Positions 1 through 11,014 of a DNA stretch of 64,000 nucleotides are shown one piece after another. The translations under genes and the position numbers were made by a program. The stretch is from Aphelocoma coerulescens (taxonomy: Eukaryota; Chordata; Aves; Passeriformes; Corvidae). Under the pieces are notes generated by a model. The model was not told the origin of the DNA and did not search any database. It was given only the letters and a program-made list of their open reading frames with translations. The stretch is from positions 1,958,501-2,022,500 of the forward strand of contig NW_027183949.1 of NCBI RefSeq assembly GCF_041296385.1, written 5' to 3'. Positions within the stretch are counted from its first letter, which is position 1; each line of letters starts with the position of its first letter.

Positions 1-110
1 CCAGCCCTCCCCCACCAGGTTTGGGAAAAAAGAATTTTCCTGGGAAGAAAGTGAAAGAGATAATACTATTTTTTTAACAAACACACAGGAAAAGGATAAC
101 AATGCTAAAT

Positions 111-116
111 ATTAAA
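111..116 (+). promoter_or_regulatory. ATTAAA hexamer (possible polyadenylation signal)
   Basis: ATTAAA is the commonest vertebrate variant of AATAAA. It occurs at the same unit position in the other units and is destroyed in unit 29 (ATTAGA near 61791). No transcript evidence exists here, so it may be chance. Confidence 0.2.
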
Positions 117-484
117 AGCTCTCGCTGTGCAGAGAAAGCTGGGATAATTTGAGAGTCCTTCCGTGTTTCGGTGGGGTCTCCTGAAACATCCCTAGACAGC
201 GAGGCCCGTGCAAAGAAATAGGGAGCGATTCTTGAGAGAAGTTGCAGAGCTCTTTCTTCTCCAGCCACATGGGCGGGGCACTGCCAAAGAACTGAGCAAT
301 CACGGCACAACCAGGGCCCTCCTGGCACAGGGCAACACAAAATAAGCAGTGCTGAACAGGATTAGGGCACATGTGAGCAGGGAGCAGGGAGACCCCCGTG
401 CCCAGGCCATGCCTCTACCCCAGGGTCCCCTCTCCCATGACCTCATGGCAGGGGGGAGGAACCCCAACACTTCCGTAGGTGTAG

Positions 485-505
485 CCTCTCTCCTCCTCCT
501 TGCAG
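485..505 (+). promoter_or_regulatory. Polypyrimidine tract plus CAG (possible 3' splice site)
   Basis: An almost pure CT run ends TTGCAG before CTGGCTC. It resembles a vertebrate 3' splice site and is kept in every unit. Only splice-like form is seen; no matching exon or transcript is shown. Confidence 0.25.
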
Positions 506-774
506 CTGGCTCATGGGCCCACATTCAGGGCCCCCTCCTTGGGAGAAAATTCTCCCAGTGTGGTCTGATGTTGAAAGAGTCAAGAAGAGAAGAAGGGAAA
601 AAAACCCCCGAAGTCCCAGGAAAACAAAGTTCAACTCTCCATCTCCCTCCAGAGAAAAGGAGCTGAAAACTGGCTCAAAAGAAACAAGGTTGCTTCCTCC
701 GCTCTTGCTGCAAGCAGGATGCAGAGGAGTGGGGATGTGTGTCCTTGAACAAACGCTCTGAGAAGTTTGTCCGG

Positions 775-799
775 TTTTTTTTCCTCTCCCCCCTCTCAG
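775..799 (+). promoter_or_regulatory. Long T8-C/T tract ending CTCAG (possible 3' splice site or, on minus strand, polypurine tract)
   Basis: Eight T (seven in class-3 units, nine in unit 27) are followed by a C/T run and CAG. On the plus strand it is a strong acceptor-like motif. On the minus strand it is a polypurine run of G and A of the kind that primes retroviral plus strands, which would fit an ERV origin, but no LTR start follows it. Confidence 0.25.
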
Positions 800-899
800 G
801 CTCAGTTGAAAGGCACAGAAATGCACAAAGTTCACTTCTGGGCATAGAGCAGCGATAGGGGATACACACGATAAAGTCACCCCAAGACACAGGGACAGA

Positions 900-927
900 G
901 AATTCAGTGGAAAGACTCCGAGAATTC
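900..927. other. Paired GAATTC sites 22 bp apart
   Basis: GAATTC at 900-905 and 922-927 recur at this place in each unit. The first is lost (GCATTC) in units 12, 22, 25 and 27. They predict a monomer-length EcoRI band near 2.2 kb from this array. Confidence 0.9.
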
Positions 928-1187
928 TGCTCCCAGAGATGGATCATTCCTGCTCACACTGACCCTTGTAGAAAGGGGACATCGTTCCAGGCAGCCTGTA
1001 CTGAGCATGTGGCTCCTGAGTGGGGTTTGTTGTTTAGGAAACCTGCTCCGGCTTTTCCATTCTTTCCTTGCAAACAGGAAAACTTCTCCTGGGGCTGTGT
1101 GCAGGCAGAGCCCTGAGGAGAGCAGGTGGCACATGGTGCGCTGGGCTGGGACAGCCAGCTGCAGAGCTCAAGGGAAGAAGCCCAAAG

Positions 1188-2030
1188 TGGCACAATGGCT
1201 CCTTGCCTTCACATGCAACACCTGGGTCACAATGGTCTCCTTGATTCCATGAGGCCCCACTGTGTCACAATGGCTCCTTGGTTCCATCAGGTTCCGCAGT
1301 GTCCCCATGGTCTCCTTTGATCCGCATTGTCATCATGGACAATTGGTTCCATGAGGCCCCGCAGTGTCACAATGGTCCCTTGCTTCCATAGCTTTTATGT
1401 TGTAACAATGGACTCCTTGCTTCCATGAGCTAGCCTGCTTTTTGCAGAGGTGTCTTTGGTTCCCACAAGGCCCCGCTGTGTCTCAGTGCACCCTGGCTTC
1501 CATGTGGATCTGGAGTATCACAAAGGCTCCTTGGTTCCACCAGGTCCTGCTGTGTCACAATGGGTCCTGTGGTCCCTGAGGCCCTCCAAAGTCATCGTGG
1601 AGGCTTGCTTCCATGAGGTTCCATTATGTGCCAGTGGTCATCTTGGTTCCAGGAGTTTCCTTAGTGTCACAATGCTCTCCATGCTTCCATGATTCCCCAC
1701 AATGTCCCAATGCTCTCCATGCTTCCATTAGGCCCTGCTTTGCCACAATGGTCCCCTTGTTTCCATGAGGCCCCGCTGTGTCACAATGGACCTATGGTTC
1801 CATGATGTTGCGTGGTGTCACCGTGCTCTTCTTGAATCCGCAGTGGAACCATGGACCATTGGTTCCATGCGGCCTGGCCGTGTCACAATGGGCTCCTTGA
1901 TTCCATGATTCCCCACGGTGTCACAATGGAGCCTTGTTTCTAGGAGGTTCTGTACTGTCACAATTGCCTCCTTGATGCCATCAGCCCCTGCAGTGTCACA
2001 ATGGCTCCTTGGTTCCATGAGGAACACAAT
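1188..2030 (+). repeat. Minisatellite block of unit 1 (~37-bp subrepeats, long form)
   Basis: About 23 degenerate, same-orientation subrepeats of roughly 36-40 bp are recognisable. Each begins TGTCACAATGGCTCC or a variant and continues with ..CCATGAGG.. and a C/G-rich end. Examples start near 1228, 1265, 1367, 1554, 1657, 1780, 1883, 1920, 1956 and 1994. Some subrepeats are shortened (near 1302-1331) or interrupted (near 1424-1450). There are no unique spacers, so this is a tandem minisatellite and not a CRISPR. ACAATG occurs about a dozen times. Confidence 0.9.
1691..1728 (+). repeat. 38-bp presence/absence subrepeat (shown in unit 1)
   Basis: This subrepeat is present in the 843-bp blocks and missing from the 805-bp blocks. 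Its last 21 bp repeat the 21 bp just upstream (1670-1690), so a single exchange or slippage between these direct repeats gives the short form exactly. Short units are 3, 4, 6, 9, 10, 13, 16, 17, 19, 20 and 28. Confidence 0.93.
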
Positions 2031-2162
2031 AGCTTGGCATAAGCATTGAGCAACAGCTGCTGAACACACCTGGCAACATCTGCTTGCATCAAAAGAGGGC
2101 TTCAAGCTGACAATGGCACCAGCAGCTTCCATCTGCAACAGACACCCAGGGAAAGGACAGGC

Positions 2163-2620
2163 TGTGCCGGTTTGGACAAATGTGGAGGAAAATATCCTCT
2201 GATAGAAGGCAGGTTACACCCAGCCCTCCCCCACCAGGTTTGGGAAAAAAGAATTTTCCTGGGAAGAAAGTGAAAGAGATAAAAACTATTTTTTTAACAA
2301 ACACACAGGAAAAGGATAACAATGCTAAATATTAAAAGCTCTCGCTGTGCAGAGAAAGCTGGGATAATTTGAGAGTCCTTCCGTGTTTCGGTGGGGTCTC
2401 CTGAAACATCCCTAGACAGCGAGGCCCGTGCAAAGAAATAGGGAGCGATTCTTGAGAGAAGTTGCAGAGCTCTTTCTTCTCCAGCCACATGGGCGGGGCA
2501 CTGCCAAAGAACTGAGCAATCACGGCACAACCAGGGCCCTCCTGGCACAGGGCAACACAAAATAACCAGTGCTGAACAGGATTAGGGCACATGTGAGCAG
2601 GGAGCAGGGAGACCCCCGTG
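2163..2620. mobile_element. Possible avian ERV LTR-derived segment (shown at units 1/2 border)
   Basis: Starts TGTGCCGGTTTGGACAAAT and runs through an AT-rich stretch with a GGAAAA/TTTTCC inverted repeat, a T-run followed by AACAAACAC, an ATTAAA hexamer and GAGAGTCCTTCCGTG. It recalls long terminal repeats common in passerine genomes; this is recognition from memory, not an alignment. No gag, pol or env frame, no convincing primer-binding site and no flanking target duplication are seen. Every unit carries it, so any insertion predates amplification. It could equally be ordinary satellite sequence. Limits are approximate. Confidence 0.3.
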
Positions 2621-4437
2621 CCCAGGCCATGCCTCTACCCCAGGGTCCCCTCTCCCATGACCTCATGGCAGGGGGGAGGAACCCCAACACTTCCGTAGGT
2701 GTAGCCTCTCTCCTCCTCCTTGCAGCTGGCTCATGGGCCCACATTCAGGGCCCCCTCCTCGGGAGAAATTCTCCCAGTGTGGTCTGATGTTGAAAGAGTC
2801 AAGAAGAGAAGAAGGGAAAAAAACCCCCGAAGTCCCAGGAAAACAAAGTTCAACTCTCCATCTCCCTCCAGAGAAAAGGAGCTGAAAACTGGCTCAAAAG
2901 AAACAAGGTTGCTTCCTCCGCTCTTGCTGCAAGCAGGATGCAGAGGAGTGTGGATGTGTGTCCTTGAACAAACGCTCTGAGAAGTTTGTCCGGTTTTTTT
3001 TCCTCTCCCCCCTCTCAGGCTCAGTTGAAAGGCACAGAAATGCACAAAGTTCACTTCTGGGCATAGAGCAGCAATAGGGGATACACACGATAAAGTCACC
3101 CCAAGACACAGGGACAGAGAATTCAGTGGAAAGACTCCGAGAATTCTGCTCCCAGAGATGGATCATTCCTGCTCACACTGACCCTTGTAGAAAGGGGACA
3201 TCGTTCCAGGCAGCCTGTACTGAGCATGTGGCTCCTGAGTGGGGTTTGTTGTTTAGGAAACCTGCTCCGGCTTTTCCATTCTTTCCTTCCAAACAGGAAA
3301 ACTTCTCCTGGGGCTGTGTGCAGGCAGAGCCCTGAGGAGAGAAGGTGGCACATGGTGCGCTGGGCTGGGACAGCCAGCTGCAGAGCTCAAGGGAAGAAGC
3401 CCAAAGTGTCACAATGGCTCCTTGCCTTCACATGCAACACCTGGGTCACAATGGTCTCCTTGATTCCATGAGGCCCCACTGTGTCACAATGGCTCCTTGG
3501 TTCCATCAGGTTCCGCAGTGTCCCCATGGTCTCCTTTGATCCGCATTGTCATCATGGACAATTGGTTCCATGAGGCCCCGCAGTGTCACAATGGTCCCTT
3601 GCTTCCATAGCTTTTACGTTGTAACAATGGACTCCTTGCTTCCATGAGCTAGCCTGCTTTTTGCAGAGGTGTCTTTGGTTCCCACAAGGCCCCGCTGTGT
3701 CTCAGTGCACCCTGGCTTCCATGTGGATCTGGAGTATCACAAAGGCTCCTTGGTTCCACCAGGTCCTGCTGTGTCACAATGGGTCCTGTGGTCCCTGAGG
3801 CCCTCCAAAGTCATCGTGGAGGCTTGCTTCCATGAGGTTCCATTATGTGCCAGTGGTCATCTTGGTTCCAGGAGTTTCCTTAGTGTCACAATGCTCTCCA
3901 TGCTTCCATGATTCCCCACAATGTCCCAATGCTCTCCATGCTTCCATTAGGCCCTGCTTTGCCACAATGGTCCCCTTGTTTCCATGAGGCCCCGCTGTGT
4001 CACAATGGACCTATGGTTCCATGATGTTGCGTGGTGTCACCGTGCTCTTCTTGAATCCGCCGTGTAACAATGGACCATTGGTTCCATGCGGCCTGGCCGT
4101 GTCAGAATGGGCTCCTTGATTCCATGATTCCCCACGGTGTCACAATGGAGCCTTGTTTCTAGGAGGTTCTGTACTGTCACAATTGGCTCCTTGATGCCAT
4201 CAGCCCCTGCAGTGTCACAATGGCTCCTTGGTTCCATGAGGAACACAATAGCTTGGCATAAGCATTGAGCAACAGCTGCTGAACACACCTGGCAACATCT
4301 GCTTGCATCAAAAGAGGGCGTCAAGCTGACAATGGCACCAGCAGCTTCCATCTGCAACAGAGACCCAGGAAAGGACAGGCTGTGCCGGTTTGGACAAATT
4401 TGGAGGAAAATATCCTCTGATAGAAGGCAGCTTACAT
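2220..4437 (+). repeat. Macrosatellite unit 2 (long, class 1)
   Basis: This is a 2,218-bp unit. It has a private 1-bp deletion in the GGGAGAAATTCTCCC stretch near 2765 (four A in other units), GAGAAGGTGGC near 3338 where others have GAGCAGG, and CAGAATGGG near 4104 where others have CACAATGGG. Its minisatellite end also reads GTGTAACAATGG near 4062. Confidence 0.96.
3407..4249 (+). repeat. Minisatellite block of unit 2 (long form)
   Basis: This is an 843-bp block. It carries CAGAATGGG and GTAACAATGG variants near its 3' end. Confidence 0.9.
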
Positions 4438-6613
4438 CCAGCCCTCCCCCACCAGGTTTGGGAAAAAAGAATTTTCCTGGGAAGGAAGTGAAAGAGATAA
4501 AAACTATTTTTTTAACAAACACCCAGGAAAAGGATAACAATGCTAAATATTAAAAGCTCTCGCTGTGCAGAGAAAGCTGGGATAATTTGAGAGTCCTTCC
4601 GTGTTTCGGTGGGGTCTCCTGAAACATCCCTAGACAGCGAGGCCCGTGCAAAGAAATAGGGAGCGATTCTTGAGAGAAGTTGCAGAGCTCTTTCTTCTCC
4701 AGCCACATGGGCGGGGCACTGCCAAAGAACTGAGCAATCACGGCACAAGCAGGGCCCTCCTGGCACAGGGCAACACAAAATGAGCAGTGCTGAATAGGAT
4801 TAGGGCACATTTAAGCAAGGAGACCCCCGTGCCCAGGCCATGCCTTTACCCCAGGGTCCCCTCTCCCATGACCTCATGGCAGGGGGGAGGAACCCCAACA
4901 CTTCCGTAGGTGTAGCCTCTCTCCTCCTCCTTGCAGCTGGCTCATGGGCCCACATTCAGGGCCCCCACCTCGGGAGAAAATTCTCCCAATGTGGTCTGAT
5001 GTGGAAAAAGTCAAGAAGAGAAGAAGGGAAAAAAAACCCCCGAAGTCCCAGGAAAACAAAGTTCAACTCTCCATCTCCCTCCAGAGAAAAGGAGCTGAAA
5101 ACTGGCTCAAAAGAAACAAGGTTGCTTCCTCCGCTCTTGCTGCAAGCAGGATGCAGAGGAGTGTGGATGTGTGTCCTTGAACAAACGCTCTGAGAAGTTT
5201 GTCCGGTTTTTTTTCCTCTCCCCCCTCTCAGGCTCAGTTGAAAGGCACAGAAATGCACAAAGTTCACTTCTGGGCATAGAGCAGCAATAGGGGATACACA
5301 TGATAAAGTCACCCCAAGACACAGGGACAGAGAATTCAGTGGAAAGACTCCGAGAATTCTGCTCCCAGAGATCATTCATTCCTGCTCACCCTGACCCTTG
5401 TAGAAAGGGGACATCGTTCCAGGCAGCCTGTACTGAGCATGTGGCTCCTGAGTGGGGTTTGTTGTTTAGGAAACCTGCTCCGGCTTTTCCATTCTTTCCT
5501 TCCAAACAGGAAAACTTCTCCTGGGGCTGTGTGCAGGCAGAGCCCTGAGGAGAGCAGGTGGCACATGGTGCGCTGGGCTGGGACAGCCAGCTGCAGAGCT
5601 CAAGGGAAGAAGCCCAAAGTGTCACAATGGCTCCTTGCCTTCACATGCAACACCTGGGTCACAATGGTCTCCTTGATTCCATGAGGCCCCACTGTGTCAC
5701 AATGGCTCCTTGGTTCCATCAGGTTCCGCAGTGTCCCCATGGTCTCCTTTGATCCGCATTGTCATCATGGACAATTGGTTCCATGAGGCCCCGCAGTGTC
5801 ACAATGGTCCCTTGCTTCCATAGGTTTTACGTTGTAACAATGGACTCCTTGCTTCTATGAGCTAGCCTGCTTTTTGCAGAGGGGTCTTTGGTTCCAACAA
5901 GGCCCCGCTGTGTCTCAGTGCACCCTGGCTTCCATGTGGATCTGGAGTATCACAAAGGCTCCTTGGTTCCACCAGGTCCTGCTGTGTCACAATGGGTCCT
6001 GTGGTCCCTGAGGCCTTCCAAAGTCATCATGGAGGCTTGCTTCCATGAGGTTCCATTATGTGCCAGTGGTCATCTTGGTTCCAGGAGTTTCCTTAGTGTC
6101 ACAATGCTCTCCATGCTTCCATTAGGCCCTGCTTTGCCACAATGGTCCCCTTGTTTCCATGAGGCCCCGCTGTGTCACAATGGACGCACGGTTCCATGAT
6201 GTTGTGTGGTGTCACCGTGCTCTTCTTGAATCCGCAGTGGAACCATGGACCATTGGTTCCATGCGGCCTGGCCGTGTCACAATGGGCTCCTTGATTCCAT
6301 GATTCCCCACGGTGTCACAATGGAGCCTTGTTTCTAGGAGGTTCTGTACTGTCACAATTGCCTCCTTGATGCCATCAGCCCCTGCAGTGTCACAATGGCT
6401 CCTTGGTTCCATGAGGAACACAATAGCTTGGCATAAGCATTGAGCAACAGCTGCTGAACACACCTGGCAACATCTGCTTGCATCAAAAGAGGGCTTCAAG
6501 CTGACAATGGCACCAGCAGCTTCCATCTGACACAGACACCCAGGGAAAGGACAGGCTGTGCCGGTTTGGACAAATGTGGAGGAAAATATCCTCTGATAGA
6601 AGGCAGGTTACAC
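4438..6613 (+). repeat. Macrosatellite unit 3 (short, class 2)
   Basis: This is a 2,176-bp unit. The class-2 markers are a 7-bp deletion near 4813 (ACATTTAAGCAAGGAGAC replaces the GAGCAGGGAGCAGGGAGAC form), GATCATTCATTCC with CTCACCCTGAC near 5370, and GATGTGGAAAAAGTC near 4998. It lacks the 38-bp subrepeat. Its tail reads ATCTGACACAGAC, shared with units 27 and 29. Confidence 0.96.
5620..6424 (+). repeat. Minisatellite block of unit 3 (short form)
   Basis: This is an 805-bp block without the 38-bp subrepeat. It has the linked short-form variants AGGGGTCTTTGGTTCCAAC, GGCCTTCC, GTCATCATGG and GGACGCACGG. Confidence 0.9.
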
Positions 6614-8795
6614 CCAGCCCTCCCCCACCAGGTTTGGGAAAAAAGAATTTTCCTGGGAAGAAAGTGAAAGAGATAAAAACTATTTTTTTAACAAACACAC
6701 AGGAAAAGGATAACAATGCTAAATATTAAAAGCTCTCGCTGTGCAGAGAAAGCTGGGATAATTTGAGAGTCCTTCCGTGTTTCGGTGGGGTCTCCTGAAA
6801 CATCCCTAGACAGCGAGGCCCGTGCAAAGATATAGGGAGCGATTCTTGAGAGAAGTTTCAGAGCTCTTTCTTCTCCAGCCACATGGGCGGGGCACTGCCA
6901 AAGAACTGAGCAATCACGGCACAACCAGGGCCCTCCTGGCACAGGGCAACACAAAATAAGCAGTGCTGAACAGGATTAGGGCACATGTGAGCAGGGAGCA
7001 GGGAGACCCCCGTGCCCAGGCCATGCCTCTACCCCAGGGTCCCCTCTCCCATGACCTCATGGCAGGGGGGAGGAACCCCAACACTTCCGTAGGTGTAGCC
7101 TCTCTCCTCCTCCTTGCAGCTGGCTCATGGGCCCACATTCAGGGCCCCCTCCTCGGGAGAAAATTCTCCCAGTGTGGTCTGATGTTGAAAGAGTCAAGAA
7201 GAGAAGAAGGGAAAAAAACCCCCGAAGTCCCAGGAAAACAAAGTTCAACTCTCCATCTCCCTCCAGAGAAAAGGAGCTGAAAACTGGCTCAAAAGAAACA
7301 AGGTTGCTTCCTTCGCTCTTGCTGCAAGCAGGATGCAGAGGAGTGGGGATGTGTGTCCTTGAACAAACGCTCTGAGAAGTTTGTCCGGTTTTTTTTCCTC
7401 TCCCCCCTCTCAGGCTCAGTTGAAAGGCACAGAAATGCACAAAGTTCACTTCTGGGCATAGAGCAGCGATAGGGGATACACACGATAAAGTCACCCCAAG
7501 ACACAGGGACAGAGAATTCAGTGGAAAGACTCCGAGAATTCTGCTCCCAGAGATGGATCATTCCTGCTCACACTGACCCTTGTAGAAAGGGGACATCGTT
7601 CCAGGCAGCCTGTACTGAGCATGTGGCTCCTGAGTGGGGTTTGTTGTTTAGGAAACCTGCTCCGGCTTTTCCATTCTTTCCTTGCAAACAGGAAAACTTC
7701 TCCTGGGGCTGTGTGCAGGCAGAGCCCTGAGGAGAGCAGGTGGCACATGGTGCGCTGGGCTGGGACAGCCAGCTGCAGAGCTCAAGGGAAGAAGCCCAAA
7801 GTGTCACAATGGCTCCTTGCCTTCACATGCAACACCTGGGTCACAATGGTCTCCTTGATTCCATGAGGCCCCACTGTGTCACAATGGCTCCTTGGTTCCA
7901 TCAGGTTCCGCAGTGTCCCCATGGTCTCCTTTGATCTGCATTGTCATCATGGACAATTGGTTCCATGAGGCCCCGCAGTGTCACAATGGTCCCTTGCTTC
8001 CATAGGTTTTACGTTGTAACAAAGGACTCCTTGCTTCTATGAGCTAGCCTGCTTTTTGCAGAGGTGTCTTTGGTTCCAACAAGGCCCCGCTGTGTCTCAG
8101 TGCACCCTGGCTTCCATGTGGATCTGGAGTATCACAAAGGCTCCTTGGTTCCACCAGGTCCTGCTGTGTCACAATGGGTCCTGTGGTCCCTGAGGCCTTC
8201 CAAAGTCATCATGGAGGCTTGCTTCCATGAGGTTCCATTATGTGCCAGTGGTCATCTTGGTTCCAGGAGTTTCCTTAGTGTCACAATGCTCTCCATGCTT
8301 CCATTAGGCCCTGCTTTGCCACAATGGTCCCCTTGTTTCCATGAGGCCCCGCTGTGTCACAATGGACGCACGGTTCCATGATGTTGCGTGGTGTCACCGT
8401 GCTCTTCTTGAATCCGCAGTGGAACCATGGACCATTGGTTCCATGCGGCCTGGCCGTGTCACAATGGGCTCCTTGATTCCATGATTCCCCACGGTGTCAC
8501 AATGGAGCCTTGTTTCTAGGAGGTTCTGTACTGTCACAATTGCCTCCTTGATGCCATCAGCCCCTGCAGTGTCACAATGGCTCCTTGGTTCCATGAGGAA
8601 CACAATAGCTTGGCATAAGCATTGAGCAACAGCTGCTGAACACACCTGGCAACATCTGCTTGCATCAAAAGAGGGCTTCAAGCTGACAATGGCACCAGCA
8701 GCTTCCATCTGCAACAGACACCCAGGGAAAGGACAGGCTGTGCCGGTTTGGACAAATGTGGAGGAAAATATCCTCTGATAGAAGGCAGGTTACAC
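6614..8795 (+). repeat. Macrosatellite unit 4 (short, class 1)
   Basis: This is a 2,182-bp unit with the private-group markers AAGATATAGGG near 6828 and GAAGTTTCAGAG near 6852, shared with unit 13 19,812 bp downstream. The minisatellite is the 805-bp form with GATCTGCATTG and AACAAAGGACT variants, shared with units 6 and 13. Confidence 0.96.
7802..8606 (+). repeat. Minisatellite block of unit 4 (short form)
   Basis: This 805-bp block has GATCTGCATTG and AACAAAGGACT, which are shared only with units 6 and 13. Confidence 0.9.
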
Positions 8796-11014
8796 CCAGC
8801 CCTCCCCCACCAGGTTTGGGAAAAAAGAATTTTCCTGGGAAGAAAGTGAAAGAGATAAAAACTATTTTTTTAACAAACACACAGGAAAAGGATAACAATG
8901 CTAAATATTAAAAGCTCTCGCTGTGCAGAGAAAGCTGGGATAATTTGAGAGTCCTTCCGTGTTTCGGTGGGGTCTCCTGAAACATCCCTAGACAGCGAGG
9001 CCCGTGCAAAGAAATAGGGAGCGATTCTTGAGAGAAGTTGCAGAGCTCTTTCTTCTCCAGCCACATGGGCGGGGCACTGCCAAAGAACTGAGCAATCACG
9101 GCACAACCAGGGCCCTCCTGGCACAGGGCAACACAAAATAACCAGTGCTGAACAGGATTAGGGCACATGTGAGCAGGGAGCAGGGAGACCCCCGTGCCCA
9201 GGCCATGCCTCTACCCCAGGGTCCCCTCTCCCATGACCTCATGGCAGGGGGGAGGAACCCCAACACTTCCGTAGGTGTAGCCTCTCTCCTCCTCCTTGCA
9301 GCTGGCTCATGGGCCCACATTCAGGGCCCCCTCCTCGGGAGAAAATTCTCCCAGTGTGGTCTGATGTTGAAAGAGTCAAGAAGAGAAGAAGGGAAAAAAA
9401 CCCCCGAAGTCCCAGGAAAACAAAGTTCAACTCTCCATCTCCCTCCAGAGAAAAGGAGCTGAAAACTGGCTCAAAAGAAACAAGGTTGCTTCCTCCGCTC
9501 TTGCTGCAAGCAGGATGCAGAGGAGTGGGGATGTGTGTCCTTGAACAAACGCTCTGAGAAGTTTGTCCGGTTTTTTTTCCTCTCCCCCCTCTCAGGCTCA
9601 GTTGAAAGGCACAGAAATGCACAAAGTTCACTTCTGGGCATAGAGCAGCGATAGGGGATACACACGATAAAGTCACCCCAAGACACAGGGACAGAGAATT
9701 CAGTGGAAAGACTCCGAGAATTCTGCTCCCAGAGATGGATCATTCCTGCTCACACTGACCCTTGTAGAAAGGGGACATCGTTCCAGGCAGCCTGTACTGA
9801 GCATGTGGCTCCTGAGTGGGGTTTGTTGTTTAGGAAACCTGCTCCGGCTTTTCCATTCTTTCCTTCCAAACAGGAAAACTTCTCCTGGGGCTGTGTGCAG
9901 GCAGAGCCCTGAGGAGAGCAGGTGGCACATGGTGCGCTGGGCTGGGACAGCCAGCTGCAGAGCTCAAGGGAAGAAGCCCAAAGTGTCACAATGGCTCCTT
10001 GCCTTCACATGCAACACCTGGGTCACAATGGTCTCCTTGATTCCATGAGGCCCCACTGTGTCACAATGGCTCCTTGGTTCCATCAGGTTCCGCAGTGTCC
10101 CCATGGTCTCCTTTGATCCGCATTGTCATCATGGACAATTGGTTCCATGAGGCCCCGCAGTGTCACAATGGTCCCTTGCTTCCATAGCTTTTATGTTGTA
10201 ACAATGGACTCCTTGCTTCCATGAGCTAGCCTGCTTTTTGCAGAGGTGTCTTTGGTTCCCACAAGGCCCCGCTGTGTCTCAGTGCACCCTGGCTTCCATG
10301 TGGATCTGGAGTATCACAAAGGCTCCTTGGTTCCACCAGGTCCTGCTGTGTCACAATGGGTCCTGTGGTCCCTGAGGCCCTCCAAAGTCATCGTGGAGGC
10401 TTGCTTCCATGAGGTTCCATTATGTGCCAGTGGTCATCTTGGTTCCAGGAGTTTCCTTAGTGTCACAATGCTCTCCATGCTTCCATGATTCCCCACAATG
10501 TCCCAATGCTCTCCATGCTTCCATTAGGCCCTGCTTTGCCACAATGGTCCCCTTGTTTCCATGAGGCCCCGCTGTGTCACAATGGACCTATGGTTCCATG
10601 ATGTTGCGTGGTGTCCCCGTGCTCTTCTTGAATCCGCAGTGGAACCATGGACCATTGGTTCCATGCGGCCTGGCCGTGTCACAATGGGCTCCTTGATTCC
10701 ATGATTCCCCACGGTGTCACAATGGAGCCTTGTTTCTAGGAGGTTCTGTACTGTCACAATTGCCTCCTTGATGCCATCAGCCCCTGCAGTGTCACAATGG
10801 CTCCTTGGTTCCATGAGGAACACAATAGCTTGGCATAAGCATTGAGCAACAGCTGCTGAACACACCTGGCAACATCTGCTTGCATCAAAAGAGGGCGTCA
10901 AGCTGACAATGGCACCAGCAGCTTCCATCTGCAACAGAGACCCAGGAAAGGACAGGCTGTGCCGGTTTGAACAAATTTGGAGGAAAATATCCTCTGATAG
11001 AAGGCAGCTTACAT
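8796..11014 (+). repeat. Macrosatellite unit 5 (long, class 1)
   Basis: This is a 2,219-bp unit, almost the same as unit 7 (4,402 bp away). A single A-to-C change at about 10616 (GTGTCCCCGTG, otherwise GTGTCACCGTG) removes a minus-strand stop and makes the window's longest open frame (197 codons). That frame is an accident of one substitution. Confidence 0.96.
9984..10826 (+). repeat. Minisatellite block of unit 5 (long form)
   Basis: This 843-bp block has the private GTGTCCCCGTG near 10611. Confidence 0.9.

Larger units (their letters stand above)
1..2219 (+). repeat. Macrosatellite unit 1 (long, class 1)
   Basis: This is a 2,219-bp unit with the 843-bp minisatellite form. The class-1 marker GATGGATCATTCC lies near 937. 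Private changes include TAATACT near 60 where other units read TAAAAACT. CTTGGGAG near 538 and GTGGCACAATGG near 1187 recur only in units at the far end of the window (unit 29 for both; units 28 and 29 for the second). Confidence 0.96.

Noticed and set aside
17..40. GGAAAA/TTTTCC hairpin as a terminator
   Set aside because: A six-bp stem in AT-rich satellite DNA is easily chance, and rho-independent terminators do not apply in a nuclear vertebrate sequence.
443..880. 145-166-codon minus-strand frames recurring in most units
   Set aside because: They translate low-complexity purine/pyrimidine tracts and are broken by changes in T-run length and a 1-bp deletion in unit 2, with no sign of protein-level conservation.
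1188..2030. CRISPR array
   Set aside because: The 37-bp repeats abut each other without unique spacers, are degenerate, and no cas genes occur. The sequence looks vertebrate.
2163..3406. Intact endogenous retrovirus or LTR retrotransposon
   Set aside because: No gag, protease, reverse transcriptase, integrase or env frame and no clear primer-binding site. At most an LTR-derived fragment is present.
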